A DNA stretch of 64,000 nt from Aulosira sp. FACHB-615 (GTDB taxonomy: Bacteria > Cyanobacteriota > Cyanobacteriia > Cyanobacteriales > Nostocaceae): assembly GCF_014698045.1 (NCBI RefSeq), contig NZ_JACJSE010000003.1:62001-126000 (forward strand), read 5' to 3'. Both the position numbers and the translations under genes were made by a program. The first letter of the stretch is position 1, and every line of letters starts with the position of its first letter. Below, one piece after another: positions 25,664 to 34,935 of this stretch. The notes below the pieces were generated by a model, which was given only the letters and a program-made list of their open reading frames with translations, had not been told where the DNA came from and ran no database searches.

Positions 25664-27178
25664 TTATCCCTCTCCTTGAGATGTTGGAATTTGACGACGC
25701 TGAAAATATTTACCAAATCTCGACTTTAAAGACTCGGTTGCTTGTGTTTCAGGAACTGCTGTGGGTGTTACCTCTGGTTCTGGTATTGGTGACGCAGTAA
25801 CTTGTGGTGTCGGTATCACTTCCGGTTCTGGTATTGGCGACGCAGTAGCTTGTGGTGTCGGTGTAACTTCCAGTTCTGGTATTGGTGACGCAGTAACTTG
25901 TGGTGTCGGTATAACTTCCGGTTCTGGTATTGGTGACGCAGTAACTTGTGGTGTCGGTGTAACTTCCGGTTCTGGTGTTGGTGACGCAGTAACTTGTGGT
26001 GTCGGTATAACTTCCGGTTCTGGTGTTGGTGACGCAGTAACTTGTGGTGTCGGTATCACTTCCGGTTCTGGTGTTGGTGACGCAGTAGCTTGCGGTGTCG
26101 GTGTAACTTCTGGTTCTGGTATTGGCGACGCAGTAACTTGCGGTGTCGGTATCACTTCCGGTTCTGGCGTTGCTGACTCAGTTGGTTGCGGTTGAACTAC
26201 CTCTGGAACTTCGGGTGTAGGAATTAGTGGCTGGGGAATGTAACTTTGATTGACTATGCTGCGTACCTCATCCGCCTTGAGTTCGCCTCTAACAATGCGA
26301 GACAGTGTATCTTTACCTTTGGGTTGGTAGTTAATTAATCTCACAGTCGTATTAAAGGCATTTTTCACAACGTTACCTTGATTGTCTAAAAATTCTAGCT
26401 TCACCCAATTATTTCCAGGTTGGAAGCCTTTGAGGTAAACTGCTTGCCAGCGATCGAACACAAAACTGTCACCATTAATAGTGCAACGGATACGCCAATC
26501 ACTGAACAAATCATTGGGATTATCTGTAGCACCTAAGTGTAATGGAGCGTTTGTTAAGTAAAAATCTAGTAAAATTGGTTCAGCACCATAACTACCTTGA
26601 GGACTGCTGTAAGTTAGTAAGGGAACGCTAGGTTCAGGGTTGTTGTCATCTGTTTTTGTAAAAACATGAAACAATGTCTGAGTATAAGCGCCTTCATTTT
26701 TAAAACTTTCACCCCAAGGACGAGAAGCAAATACACGTAAACTATGTGTACCCGGAGATAAATCAGACAAAATTAACGGCTGGCTTAAGTCATACACCGA
26801 GATGTCAGGCTGATTATCCAAAATTACCTGGAGATGAGGCCCTAATTCAAATGCTGGATCTTTAAATATAGGTAAATCTTTTACCTGAATTTGAACTTTA
26901 ACTTTAGTATCTTGAATAATCTCATCAAATGAAGGGGTGACGATAGTTAGCTGGGGGCGGTATACTTCTAGCGTTGAGCGCAGTTCTTGAATGACCTCTG
27001 GTGGTGCAACTTCCGTAAATTGCTGCGAAGTGGGTTGATATTTTTCCCTAGGACTCACAGCTACATCTTGACTAACAGCTTTCTCTGCACAACTGTTTAA
27101 ATTCAAGACCAATACTAGTATGACAAGCCACTTGAAAATAGCCAGACTCCTGGGGAGGATCTGTTTTAAAGACTTCAT
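25664..27178 (-). CDS. Lipoprotein with 16-residue Pro/Thr/Glu-rich tandem repeats
   Basis: About 504 residues. The N-terminal hydrophobic segment (LAIFKWLVILVLVLNLNSC) ends in a lipobox (LNSC), so it is probably a lipidated envelope protein. The central folded region (about residues 50-320) contains a beta-sandwich-like part (GPHLQVILDNQ, SPGTHSLRVFASRPWGESFKNEGAYTQTLFHVF). A low-complexity linker follows, with about eight tandem units of the type PEPEVIPTPQVTASP, and a short basic C-terminus (KSRFGKYFQRRQIP). The start is chosen at the Met nearest the signal; Met codons at 27193 and 27262 are also possible. The repeats probably form a rigid wall-spanning spacer. Confidence 0.75.
   Translation of the reverse strand: MKSLKQILPRSLAIFKWLVILVLVLNLNSCAEKAVSQDVAVSPREKYQPTSQQFTEVAPPEVIQELRSTLEVYRPQLTIVTPSFDEIIQDTKVKVQIQVKDLPIFKDPAFELGPHLQVILDNQPDISVYDLSQPLILSDLSPGTHSLRVFASRPWGESFKNEGAYTQTLFHVFTKTDDNNPEPSVPLLTYSSPQGSYGAEPILLDFYLTNAPLHLGATDNPNDLFSDWRIRCTINGDSFVFDRWQAVYLKGFQPGNNWVKLEFLDNQGNVVKNAFNTTVRLINYQPKGKDTLSRIVRGELKADEVRSIVNQSYIPQPLIPTPEVPEVVQPQPTESATPEPEVIPTPQVTASPIPEPEVTPTPQATASPTPEPEVIPTPQVTASPTPEPEVIPTPQVTASPTPEPEVTPTPQVTASPIPEPEVIPTPQVTASPIPELEVTPTPQATASPIPEPEVIPTPQVTASPIPEPEVTPTAVPETQATESLKSRFGKYFQRRQIPTSQGEG
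25771..26170. repeat. 48-bp coding tandem repeats
   Basis: About eight units of 48 bp (16 codons) in the lipoprotein gene, with a spacing of 48 bases between successive GACGCAGTA motifs. Units differ at a few positions (ATC/GTA, Ile/Thr). The array also leaves an unbroken shadow frame on the plus strand, which is not a gene. Confidence 0.9.
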
Positions 27179-27708
27179 ACACCGCAAATTCATACCTAAC
27201 ACCCAGTTATAGTCTGCAAAACTGCAAAATAATTTTGCCTTAAACTGTGCTTTGCACGCCATAGCCTAAAAGGTGAAATTTTGAGCAGTTACTATGTATT
27301 TTTTAAAAATCACCGGAAAACAGTATTCTTTTTTACTATTTCTCTAATATATGCTTTTCTCTCGTGCCAAAAATATCTCTAACTAATTTGAGAATACTGA
27401 GCCGGCGGACATTATACCCATTAATCATAAGTTTAACGAATTGTTATTCTTTGTAAATTAAATGGAGAAACTATTGACTTTTTGCTCAAAAGTTTACAGT
27501 TAAAAGGTAGATCAGACAATTAATTTGGGGATTTTGAATTATTGTTAAAATCTCTCCAACAATGTACAAGTAAAGACTTTATAATTCAACAGAAACAAAC
27601 TTCCACATAGCGTCTTCATCGCTGCTCCAGCCACTAACCTGGAGAAGGCGACTAAGTATCACTTTGTGGTTTCATGATTCCTCATTCCTTATCACGAGAG
27701 GAGGTCGA
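27179..27708. other. psaA upstream region
   Basis: About 530 bases between the divergent lipoprotein and psaA genes. It is AT-rich and should hold the psaA-psaB promoters and light-response sites. Only the strong ribosome site GAGAGGAGG (27696-27704) is certain. One TTTACAGTT half-site like those bound by RpaB lies near 27491, but the paired half-site is not convincing. Confidence 0.5.
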
Positions 27709-29967
27709 ATGACGATTAGTCCTCCGGAGCGAGAGGAAAAGAAAGCAAGAGTGATAGTCGATAACGACCCGGTACCTACCTCATTTGAAAAATGGGCGCA
27801 ACCCGGACACTTCGACAGAACTCTAGCTAGAGGCCCCAAAACCACCACTTGGATTTGGAACCTCCACGCTCTCGCCCACGATTTTGATACACATACAAGC
27901 GATTTAGAAGATATCTCCCGCAAAATATTTGCGGCTCACTTCGGACACCTGGCCGTTGTGACCATCTGGTTAAGCGGGATGATATTCCACGGCGCGAAGT
28001 TCTCTAACTACGAAGCCTGGTTAAGCGACCCATTGAACGTGAAGCCCAGTGCTCAAGTCGTTTGGCCCATTGTGGGACAAGACATTTTGAATGGTGATGT
28101 TGGTGGTGGATTCCACGGTATTCAAATCACCTCTGGCTTGTTCCAAGTATGGCGTGGCTGGGGTATCACCAACTCCTTCCAGCTTTACTGCACAGCTATT
28201 GGCGGCTTGGTATTAGCAGGCTTGTTCTTATTTGCTGGCTGGTTCCACTATCACAAACGCGCTCCCAAACTGGAATGGTTCCAGAATGTGGAGTCGATGC
28301 TGAACCACCACTTGCAAGTACTGTTAGGCTGCGGTTCCTTGGGATGGGCTGGACACTTAATTCACGTTTCCGCTCCCATCAACAAGCTTTTGGATGCAGG
28401 GGTAGCTGTTAAAGATGTCCCCTTGCCCCATGAGTTCATCCTCAACAAGAGCTTGTTGATTGATGTATTCCCCGGCTTCGCTGCTGGTTTAACACCTTTC
28501 TTCACCTTGAACTGGGGTCAGTACGCTGACTTCTTAACCTTCAAGGGTGGTTTAAACCCTGTAACTGGTGGTCTGTGGTTGACTGATATTTCTCATCACC
28601 ACTTAGCGATCGCTGTACTCTTCATCATCGCTGGTCATCAATACCGCACAAACTGGGGCATTGGTCACAGCATCAAAGAGATCCTCGAAAACCACAAAGG
28701 CCCCTTCACCGGGGAAGGTCACAAGGGTCTTTATGAAAACCTGACCACCTCCTGGCACGCTCAATTGGCAACTAACCTTGCCTTCTTGGGTTCGCTGACC
28801 ATCATCATCGCGCATCACATGTACGCGATGCCTCCTTATCCATACTTGGCAACTGACTACGCAACTCAGTTGTGTATCTTCACTCACCACATTTGGATCG
28901 GTGGATTCTTAATTGTGGGTGGTGCGGCTCACGCTGCCATCTTCATGGTGCGGGATTATGATCCTGTTGTGAATCAAAACAACGTACTGGATCGGGTGAT
29001 TCGTCACCGGGATGCAATTATTTCCCACCTGAACTGGGTGTCAATTTTCCTGGGCTTCCACAGCTTTGGTTTGTACATCCACAACGACACAATGCGTGCC
29101 TTGGGCCGTCCCCAAGACATGTTCTCCGACACAGCAATTCAGTTGCAACCAGTATTTGCTCAGTGGGTGCAGAACCTGCACACCTTGGCTCCTGGTGGCA
29201 CTGCTCCCAACGCCTTAGAGCCAGTTAGCTATGCCTTTGGCGGCGGTATCTTGGCTATTGGTGGCAAAGTCGCAATGATGCCCATCGCATTGGGTACTGC
29301 TGACTTCCTAGTTCACCACATCCATGCTTTCACCATCCACGTAACAGTACTGATTCTGCTGAAGGGCGTACTATTCGCTCGCAGCTCACGCTTGATTCCC
29401 GATAAAGCCAACTTAGGTTTCCGCTTCCCTTGCGACGGCCCTGGCCGTGGCGGTACTTGCCAAGTTTCCGGTTGGGATCACGTGTTCCTCGGATTGTTCT
29501 GGATGTATAACTCCCTATCTATTGTGATTTTCCACTTCAGTTGGAAAATGCAATCTGATGTTTGGGGAACTGTAGACGCAGCTGGTAATGTGTCTCATAT
29601 TACTGGTGGTAACTTTGCCCAAAGTGCCATCACAATCAACGGCTGGTTGCGTGATTTCTTGTGGGCGCAAGCTTCTCAAGTAATCAACTCCTACGGCAGT
29701 GCTTTGTCTGCTTACGGATTAATGTTCCTGGGCGCTCACTTTGTTTGGGCATTCAGCTTAATGTTCCTGTTCAGTGGTCGCGGCTACTGGCAAGAACTAA
29801 TTGAGTCCATCGTTTGGGCGCATAATAAACTGAAGGTAGCACCTGCAATCCAACCCCGCGCTTTGAGCATCACTCAAGGCCGTGCAGTTGGTGTAGCACA
29901 CTACCTCCTCGGAGGAATTGCAACAACCTGGGCATTCTTCCACGCACACATTCTTTCAGTAGGATAG
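27709..29967 (+). CDS. psaA: Photosystem I P700 chlorophyll a apoprotein A1
   Basis: One half of the photosystem I reaction centre heterodimer in the thylakoid membrane. It binds P700, antenna chlorophylls, phylloquinone and half of the FX [4Fe-4S] cluster. 752 residues from the ATG at 27709, which follows a strong GAGAGGAGG ribosome site; the longer frame to 27664 is rejected. Eleven transmembrane helices are expected. The FX loop FPCDGPGRGGTCQVSGWDH is intact (Cys about 580 and 589). psaB follows after 125 bases on the same strand, the standard psaAB operon. Confidence 0.98.
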   Translation: MTISPPEREEKKARVIVDNDPVPTSFEKWAQPGHFDRTLARGPKTTTWIWNLHALAHDFDTHTSDLEDISRKIFAAHFGHLAVVTIWLSGMIFHGAKFSNYEAWLSDPLNVKPSAQVVWPIVGQDILNGDVGGGFHGIQITSGLFQVWRGWGITNSFQLYCTAIGGLVLAGLFLFAGWFHYHKRAPKLEWFQNVESMLNHHLQVLLGCGSLGWAGHLIHVSAPINKLLDAGVAVKDVPLPHEFILNKSLLIDVFPGFAAGLTPFFTLNWGQYADFLTFKGGLNPVTGGLWLTDISHHHLAIAVLFIIAGHQYRTNWGIGHSIKEILENHKGPFTGEGHKGLYENLTTSWHAQLATNLAFLGSLTIIIAHHMYAMPPYPYLATDYATQLCIFTHHIWIGGFLIVGGAAHAAIFMVRDYDPVVNQNNVLDRVIRHRDAIISHLNWVSIFLGFHSFGLYIHNDTMRALGRPQDMFSDTAIQLQPVFAQWVQNLHTLAPGGTAPNALEPVSYAFGGGILAIGGKVAMMPIALGTADFLVHHIHAFTIHVTVLILLKGVLFARSSRLIPDKANLGFRFPCDGPGRGGTCQVSGWDHVFLGLFWMYNSLSIVIFHFSWKMQSDVWGTVDAAGNVSHITGGNFAQSAITINGWLRDFLWAQASQVINSYGSALSAYGLMFLGAHFVWAFSLMFLFSGRGYWQELIESIVWAHNKLKVAPAIQPRALSITQGRAVGVAHYLLGGIATTWAFFHAHILSVG

Positions 29968-29980
29968 CAATCAGTTATAC

Positions 29981-30015
29981 GGAGTGCTGAGTAGTGAGTG
30001 CTGAGTGCTGAGTAA
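29981..30015. repeat. STRR heptamers in the psaA-psaB spacer
   Basis: About five units of the GTGCTGA/GTAGTGA type in tandem, between the stop of psaA and the start of psaB. Confidence 0.8.
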
Positions 30016-30092
30016 TCAAAACTTAGAACTCAAAGCTCAGAACTCCCAAAGCTGAAACCTGATGGCTAAGGGTCAGAGGAAATATCAAAGCT

Positions 30093-32318
30093 ATGGCAAC
30101 AAAATTTCCAAAATTTAGCCAGGATCTCGCACAGGACCCAACCACGCGGCGCATTTGGTATGCGATCGCAATGGGCAATGACTTTGAGAGCCACGATGGC
30201 ATGACCGAAGAAAATCTTTACCAAAAGATTTTCGCTACTCACTTCGGACATCTGGCAATCATCTTCCTTTGGGCTTCCAGCCTCCTGTTCCATGTAGCCT
30301 GGCAAGGTAACTTTGAACAGTGGATCAAAGATCCTCTACACGTCCGTCCCATCGCTCATGCGATTTGGGACCCCCACTTTGGTAAACCAGCAATTGAAGC
30401 TTTTACCCAAGCGGGTGCTAGTAATCCTGTAAATATTGCATACTCTGGTGTTTACCACTGGTGGTACACCATCGGTATGCGGACAAACCAAGAACTGTAT
30501 ATTGGCTCATTAGGTCTACTCCTATTTGCTGCCCTGTTATTGTTCGCTGGTTGGTTGCACTTGCAACCCAAGTTCCGCCCCAGCCTCGCTTGGTTCAAGA
30601 ATGCTGAATCTCGCCTCAACCACCACCTAGCTGGTTTGTTCGGCGTTAGCTCCTTGGCTTGGGCTGGTCACTTGATTCACGTTGCTATCCCCGAAGCTCG
30701 TGGACAGCACGTAGGTTGGGATAACTTCTTAACCACCGCTCCCCACCCAGCAGGCTTACAGCCTTTCTTTACAGGGAACTGGAACGTTTACGCTCAAAAT
30801 CCAGATACCGCAGGCCACCTCTTTGGTACATCCACTGGTGCTGGTACAGCGATTCTGACCTTCTTGGGTGGTTTCCATCCTCAAACAGAAGCTCTGTGGT
30901 TGACTGACATTGCTCACCACCACTTAGCGATCGCAGTATTATTCATCGTCGCTGGTCACATGTACCGTACCAACTTTGGTATTGGTCACAGCATCAAAGA
31001 GATGATGAATGCCAAAACTTTCTTTGGCCAAAAAGTTGAAGGCCCCTTCAACATGCCCCACCAAGGCATTTATGATACCTACAACAACTCGCTGCACTTC
31101 CAATTAGGTTGGCACTTGGCTTGTTTGGGTGTTGTTACCTCTTGGGTGGCGCAGCACATGTACTCCATGCCTTCCTATGCGTTCATCGCTAAGGATTACA
31201 CCACACAGGCAGCTTTATACACCCACCACCAATACATTGCGATTTTCTTGATGGTCGGTGCGTTTGCCCACGGTGCAATTTTCTGGGTACGTGACTACGA
31301 CCCCGAACAAAACAAAGACAACGTATTAGATCGCGTACTGAAGCACAAAGAAGCGATTATCTCTCACTTAAGCTGGGTATCTCTCTTCTTAGGCTTCCAT
31401 ACCCTAGGTTTGTACGTTCACAACGACGTAGTAGTTGCTTTCGGTACTCCTGAAAAGCAAATCCTAATTGAGCCAGTATTTGCTCAGTTTGTTCAAGCTG
31501 CTAACGGTAAAGTACTGTACGGATTGGATGTTCTGTTGTCCAACCCCGAAAGTGTTGCGTACACAGCTTACCCCAACTATGCAAACGTATGGTTGCCCGG
31601 TTGGTTAGATGCCATTAACGCTGGCACAAACTCCCTGTTCTTAACAATTGGCCCTGGCGATTTCTTGGTACACCATGCGATCGCACTAGGTCTACACACC
31701 ACCACCCTCATCCTAGTCAAAGGTGCTTTGGATGCTCGTGGTTCTAAATTAATGCCAGACAAAAAAGACTTCGGTTACGCATTCCCTTGCGATGGCCCTG
31801 GTCGTGGCGGTACTTGCGATATCTCAGCTTGGGATTCCTTCTACTTAGCTCTGTTCTGGGCATTGAACACAGTAGGTTGGTTAACCTTCTACTGGCACTG
31901 GAAACACCTGGGTATTTGGCAAGGTAACGTTGCTCAGTTCAACGAAAACTCTACCTACCTGATGGGCTGGTTCCGTGATTACCTGTGGGCTAACTCTGCA
32001 CAGTTGATCAACGGTTACAACCCCTACGGCGTGAATAACCTGTCTGTTTGGGCTTGGATGTTCCTCTTCGGACACCTAGTTTGGGCAACTGGCTTCATGT
32101 TCCTCATCTCTTGGAGAGGTTACTGGCAAGAGTTGATCGAAACCTTGGTTTGGGCGCACGAGCGTACTCCTCTAGCTAACCTAGTTCGCTGGAAAGACAA
32201 GCCCGTTGCACTCTCCATCGTTCAAGCACGTTTGGTTGGTCTAGCTCACTTCACCGTTGGCTATGTCCTCACCTACGCAGCCTTCCTCATCGCCTCCACT
32301 GCTGGTAAGTTCGGTTGA
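30093..32318 (+). CDS. psaB: Photosystem I P700 chlorophyll a apoprotein A2
   Basis: The partner of PsaA in the reaction centre, 741 residues, which is the family length. The N-terminus MATKFPKFSQDLAQDPTTRRIWY is the usual PsaB start. The FX ligand loop FPCDGPGRGGTCDISAWDSFY is intact, and the His-rich helices that bind antenna chlorophyll are visible throughout. It is the second gene of the psaAB operon, closed by a strong terminator 32 bases after the stop. Confidence 0.98.
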   Translation: MATKFPKFSQDLAQDPTTRRIWYAIAMGNDFESHDGMTEENLYQKIFATHFGHLAIIFLWASSLLFHVAWQGNFEQWIKDPLHVRPIAHAIWDPHFGKPAIEAFTQAGASNPVNIAYSGVYHWWYTIGMRTNQELYIGSLGLLLFAALLLFAGWLHLQPKFRPSLAWFKNAESRLNHHLAGLFGVSSLAWAGHLIHVAIPEARGQHVGWDNFLTTAPHPAGLQPFFTGNWNVYAQNPDTAGHLFGTSTGAGTAILTFLGGFHPQTEALWLTDIAHHHLAIAVLFIVAGHMYRTNFGIGHSIKEMMNAKTFFGQKVEGPFNMPHQGIYDTYNNSLHFQLGWHLACLGVVTSWVAQHMYSMPSYAFIAKDYTTQAALYTHHQYIAIFLMVGAFAHGAIFWVRDYDPEQNKDNVLDRVLKHKEAIISHLSWVSLFLGFHTLGLYVHNDVVVAFGTPEKQILIEPVFAQFVQAANGKVLYGLDVLLSNPESVAYTAYPNYANVWLPGWLDAINAGTNSLFLTIGPGDFLVHHAIALGLHTTTLILVKGALDARGSKLMPDKKDFGYAFPCDGPGRGGTCDISAWDSFYLALFWALNTVGWLTFYWHWKHLGIWQGNVAQFNENSTYLMGWFRDYLWANSAQLINGYNPYGVNNLSVWAWMFLFGHLVWATGFMFLISWRGYWQELIETLVWAHERTPLANLVRWKDKPVALSIVQARLVGLAHFTVGYVLTYAAFLIASTAGKFG

Positions 32319-32350
32319 TCTGGCTACTAGTTTTGTAGGTTAGTAATAAA

Positions 32351-32382
32351 AATCCCCCGCCGCGAGGCGGGGGATTTTTTTA
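32351..32382 (+). terminator. psaAB terminator
   Basis: An 11-bp perfect stem, AATCCCCCGCC (32351-32361) and GGCGGGGGATT (32366-32376), with a GCGA loop and a T-run to 32381. Confidence 0.93.
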
Positions 32383-32419
32383 TTGGGATAGTCCGAAAGA
32401 AAACCTTAAAAGTCCAGTT

Positions 32420-33535
32420 TTAACTAATATCTCTTGCAGGTAGGGCGACTGTGCGAATTGCGATCGCCTGTTTTTTGCCGTTACGATTGATGGTAATTTG
32501 CATAACATCACCAACTTTAGTAGTTTCTACCTGTTGTTGAACTTGTCTAATATCTTGAATTGCCACACCGTTAATACTGTCAATAATATCGCCCGGACGC
32601 AAACCAGCACGAGAAGCCGGGGAGTTTGGGGCGACTGCTAAAATAATCACACCTGTATCTTGATTAACTTTTAAACCTGTATCACTTTGATTAATTTTGG
32701 TGCGTAAATCAGGGGTTAACTCTCCCATTTGAATGCCAACATAAGGATGATCTACTTTTCCTTTAGCGATTAATTCATTGGCAATTCTTTGGGCTGTTTT
32801 GATGGGAATTGCAAAGCCTAATCCTTGCGCTCCTTGGATGATAGCAGTATTCATCCCAATTACTTCTCCTTGAGCGTTGAGCAAGGGGCCACCAGAATTA
32901 CCAGGGTTAATTGCAGCATCAGTTTGAATAAAATCGACTCGTTCTGTGGGTACTCCTAAATCAGCAACAGAACGCTGAGTTGCACTGATAATTCCTTGGG
33001 TAACTGTATTATCTAATCCTAATGGATTGCCAATGGCGATCGCCCATTGTCCTGCTAACAAATTATCAGAGTTACCTAATTTAACTGTTGGTAATCCTGT
33101 ACCTTTAATTTTGACTACTGCTACATCGGTTACGCGGTCAACTCCTACTACCTTACCTTGAAGGCTGCGACCATCTTTTAACACAACGGCGACGTTATCT
33201 GCATCTGCTACCACATGGGCATTAGTCAAAATAATTCCATCACCACTAATAATAAATCCTGAACCAATGCCTCGCTGTACTTCTTCTCGACTCGGTAACT
33301 GTTCGCCAAAAAAACGCCCTAAATAAGAGTCTTGGGGAGATACGGCGACAGTGCGAGTGGAATTGATGCGTACTACTGCTGACCCGACTTTCTGCACCAC
33401 TTGAGTGATGTAATTGGCATCTTGATTAGCATTGACTGGTGCTGTTGCTAGGGGATTTTTCACATCTCTATTAGCAACACATCCAGTCAATAATAAAGCT
33501 AGATAAACCCAGAGTTGCAGAGTCAGTCGTTTCAT
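32420..33535 (-). CDS. HtrA/Deg-family serine protease with PDZ domain, probable lipoprotein
   Basis: Envelope protein quality control. 371 residues with a lipobox-type signal (LLLTGC, Cys about residue 19). A trypsin-like protease domain follows with the triad His in NAHVVADA, Asp in VTDVAVVKI and Ser in NPGNSGGPLL. One C-terminal PDZ domain (VAPNSPASRAGLRPGDIIDSINGV) completes the HhoA/HhoB/HtrA-like architecture of cyanobacteria. The start overlaps the stop of the tspO gene by one base (TAATG), so the two are probably translated together. Confidence 0.93.
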   Translation of the reverse strand: MKRLTLQLWVYLALLLTGCVANRDVKNPLATAPVNANQDANYITQVVQKVGSAVVRINSTRTVAVSPQDSYLGRFFGEQLPSREEVQRGIGSGFIISGDGIILTNAHVVADADNVAVVLKDGRSLQGKVVGVDRVTDVAVVKIKGTGLPTVKLGNSDNLLAGQWAIAIGNPLGLDNTVTQGIISATQRSVADLGVPTERVDFIQTDAAINPGNSGGPLLNAQGEVIGMNTAIIQGAQGLGFAIPIKTAQRIANELIAKGKVDHPYVGIQMGELTPDLRTKINQSDTGLKVNQDTGVIILAVAPNSPASRAGLRPGDIIDSINGVAIQDIRQVQQQVETTKVGDVMQITINRNGKKQAIAIRTVALPARDIS

Positions 33536-34011
33536 TATGGTTTGACCGGGCTATTGAGTTGTAATAATAACCAAGTGAGATAAGTACCGAAAGGCCCCCA
33601 CAGTGCATAAGGCAGAAATAGCCATGAGGCTGTTTGCGAAATTGGTTTGACTACAAAAGCCAAAATGTATACCAAAACAGTTGCTAAACCGCCCACAATC
33701 ATACCGCCAGTCAAACTGCGGAGTTCTACCACCACCGGACTATACAGCGATGTGAGTAAGGCAATAGCAGCATAAACTAATAGCAAATTCCAAGGGCGAG
33801 AACCTTTCTTATTGCTTTTTTCCCAGACAATAATTGCAGAAATCGTCAGGCAAACCCAAATGAATGTCCAGATAAGAGGAATGAGAAATTCAAAGGTTAG
33901 CCAGCTAGGACGTTGTAGATTTTGAAACCAAGGGTCGCGCAGCGATGTGAACAAACTACCGCCAAAAAACAAAGCTGCTGAAGCTGCTGTAATTATCCAT
34001 CTAGCTTTCAC
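33535..34011 (-). CDS. tspO: TspO/MBR-family tryptophan-rich sensory protein
   Basis: A five-helix membrane protein that binds tetrapyrroles and related ligands; bacterial TspO is linked to oxidative and salt stress and to porphyrin handling. 158 residues, with the typical N-terminal LRDPWFQNLQRPSW, the IPLIWTFIWVCL helix and the PYALWGPFGTYLTWLLL helix near the C-terminus. The WxxWT type pattern is partly kept. Coupled to the downstream htrA gene by a one-base overlap. Confidence 0.85.
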   Translation of the reverse strand: MKARWIITAASAALFFGGSLFTSLRDPWFQNLQRPSWLTFEFLIPLIWTFIWVCLTISAIIVWEKSNKKGSRPWNLLLVYAAIALLTSLYSPVVVELRSLTGGMIVGGLATVLVYILAFVVKPISQTASWLFLPYALWGPFGTYLTWLLLQLNSPVKP

Positions 34012-34259
34012 GACGACTCCTGCCAGAGTAATACATTTGTATTTTAAATGGAATCTGCGATCGCTGCACCTATCCTGAGTCTGGATGTGACTTTACCATT
34101 AGCGCGATTGCAACTGTAAAGTAACACTCTTGAACCTTAGATTGAGGAAAAAAGAAAAGTTCTTAATTTAACATAGAGCGATAGCTACACCCCCGCAGGC
34201 ATCGCCTGATTTTGCTTGATTTATATTTCCTTATATACAATCTTTCAGGAATGAGCTAT

Positions 34260-34637
34260 TCACACAGAACGCCAATTTTCGATTTGCAAGTTAGGTACTC
34301 TTTGAAATTCCTGGACATTAGATGTCACCATAATGTGATGTACATCATAAGCACCAATAGGTGAACCTGCTAATTTCAGAAAGCTTCTGATGTGGGCTGC
34401 CTGTTCTGCTTCTTTGGAGTCAAAAGGTAAAATTGCAACTGAACTTAGTAAGATTTCAATCATTGGTTGGATTTTAACAGCGCGTTGTGGGTTGATGGCT
34501 AATCCATATTTCACCTCCATAACTGTTAGAGATGAAACAAAAATTTCAGTGGGCGAGATTAATTTTATTCGCTTGAGGGTGTTTTTTTCTCCTTTAACAA
34601 AATCACTAATTACGCAAGTATCTAGTAGATAACCCAT
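34260..34637 (-). CDS. vapC: VapC-like PIN-domain toxin, internally shortened
   Basis: A PIN-domain ribonuclease of a type II toxin-antitoxin pair, 125 residues. Acidic residues are present at Asp6 (LLDTCVISDF), Glu41 (LTVMEVKYG) and Asp98 (GAYDV). After GAYDV the sequence jumps directly to HHIMVTSNVQEFQRV. The family normally has about 10 more residues here (the helix after GAYD). The gap is in frame, near 34335-34345. The toxin may be inactive. The antitoxin gene ends 6 bases upstream. Confidence 0.8.
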   Translation of the reverse strand: MGYLLDTCVISDFVKGEKNTLKRIKLISPTEIFVSSLTVMEVKYGLAINPQRAVKIQPMIEILLSSVAILPFDSKEAEQAAHIRSFLKLAGSPIGAYDVHHIMVTSNVQEFQRVPNLQIENWRSV

Positions 34638-34643
34638 ACATAA

Positions 34644-34859
34644 TTACAGTTCTATTGCGTTTGGTGGTATTAGTTCATCCCGGTATGATTCAAAGATAAT
34701 ACTTTCTTTTACACCTGTATGTTGCATAATTATTTCTGGCCATCGGCTGGGTTTAGTTTCTAAGAAAGTGACGAACACTAAACTTTCGATTATACCTTGT
34801 GGGGTTTCAGCTAATTCAATTTTGCCGTTTTTATAAATTCCTTGGATTGTTTTTAACAT
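34644..34859 (-). CDS. Antitoxin of the VapC-like toxin
   Basis: A 71-residue protein beginning MLKTIQGIYKNGKIELAETP, a beta-hairpin start typical of small antitoxins paired with PIN toxins in cyanobacteria, then a C-terminal tail (SIIFESYRDELIPPN) of the toxin-binding type. It lies directly upstream of the toxin gene on the same strand, with a 6-base gap, and should control the pair. Confidence 0.8.
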   Translation of the reverse strand: MLKTIQGIYKNGKIELAETPQGIIESLVFVTFLETKPSRWPEIIMQHTGVKESIIFESYRDELIPPNAIEL

Positions 34860-34935
34860 ATAGCTTACCTCCTACATTCATTGATTTTAACCATACTGAA
34901 TTCTGACTCCTGATTTCTGAATTCTTCCTTATAAA

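Noticed and set aside
25761..26195. Plus-strand 144-codon frame rich in Gly/Val/Ser
   Set aside because: It is the complement of the 48-bp repeats in the lipoprotein gene and has no start signal or family.
27664..27708. Longer psaA start
   Set aside because: The strong GAGAGGAGG site and the conserved MTISPPE start point to 27709.
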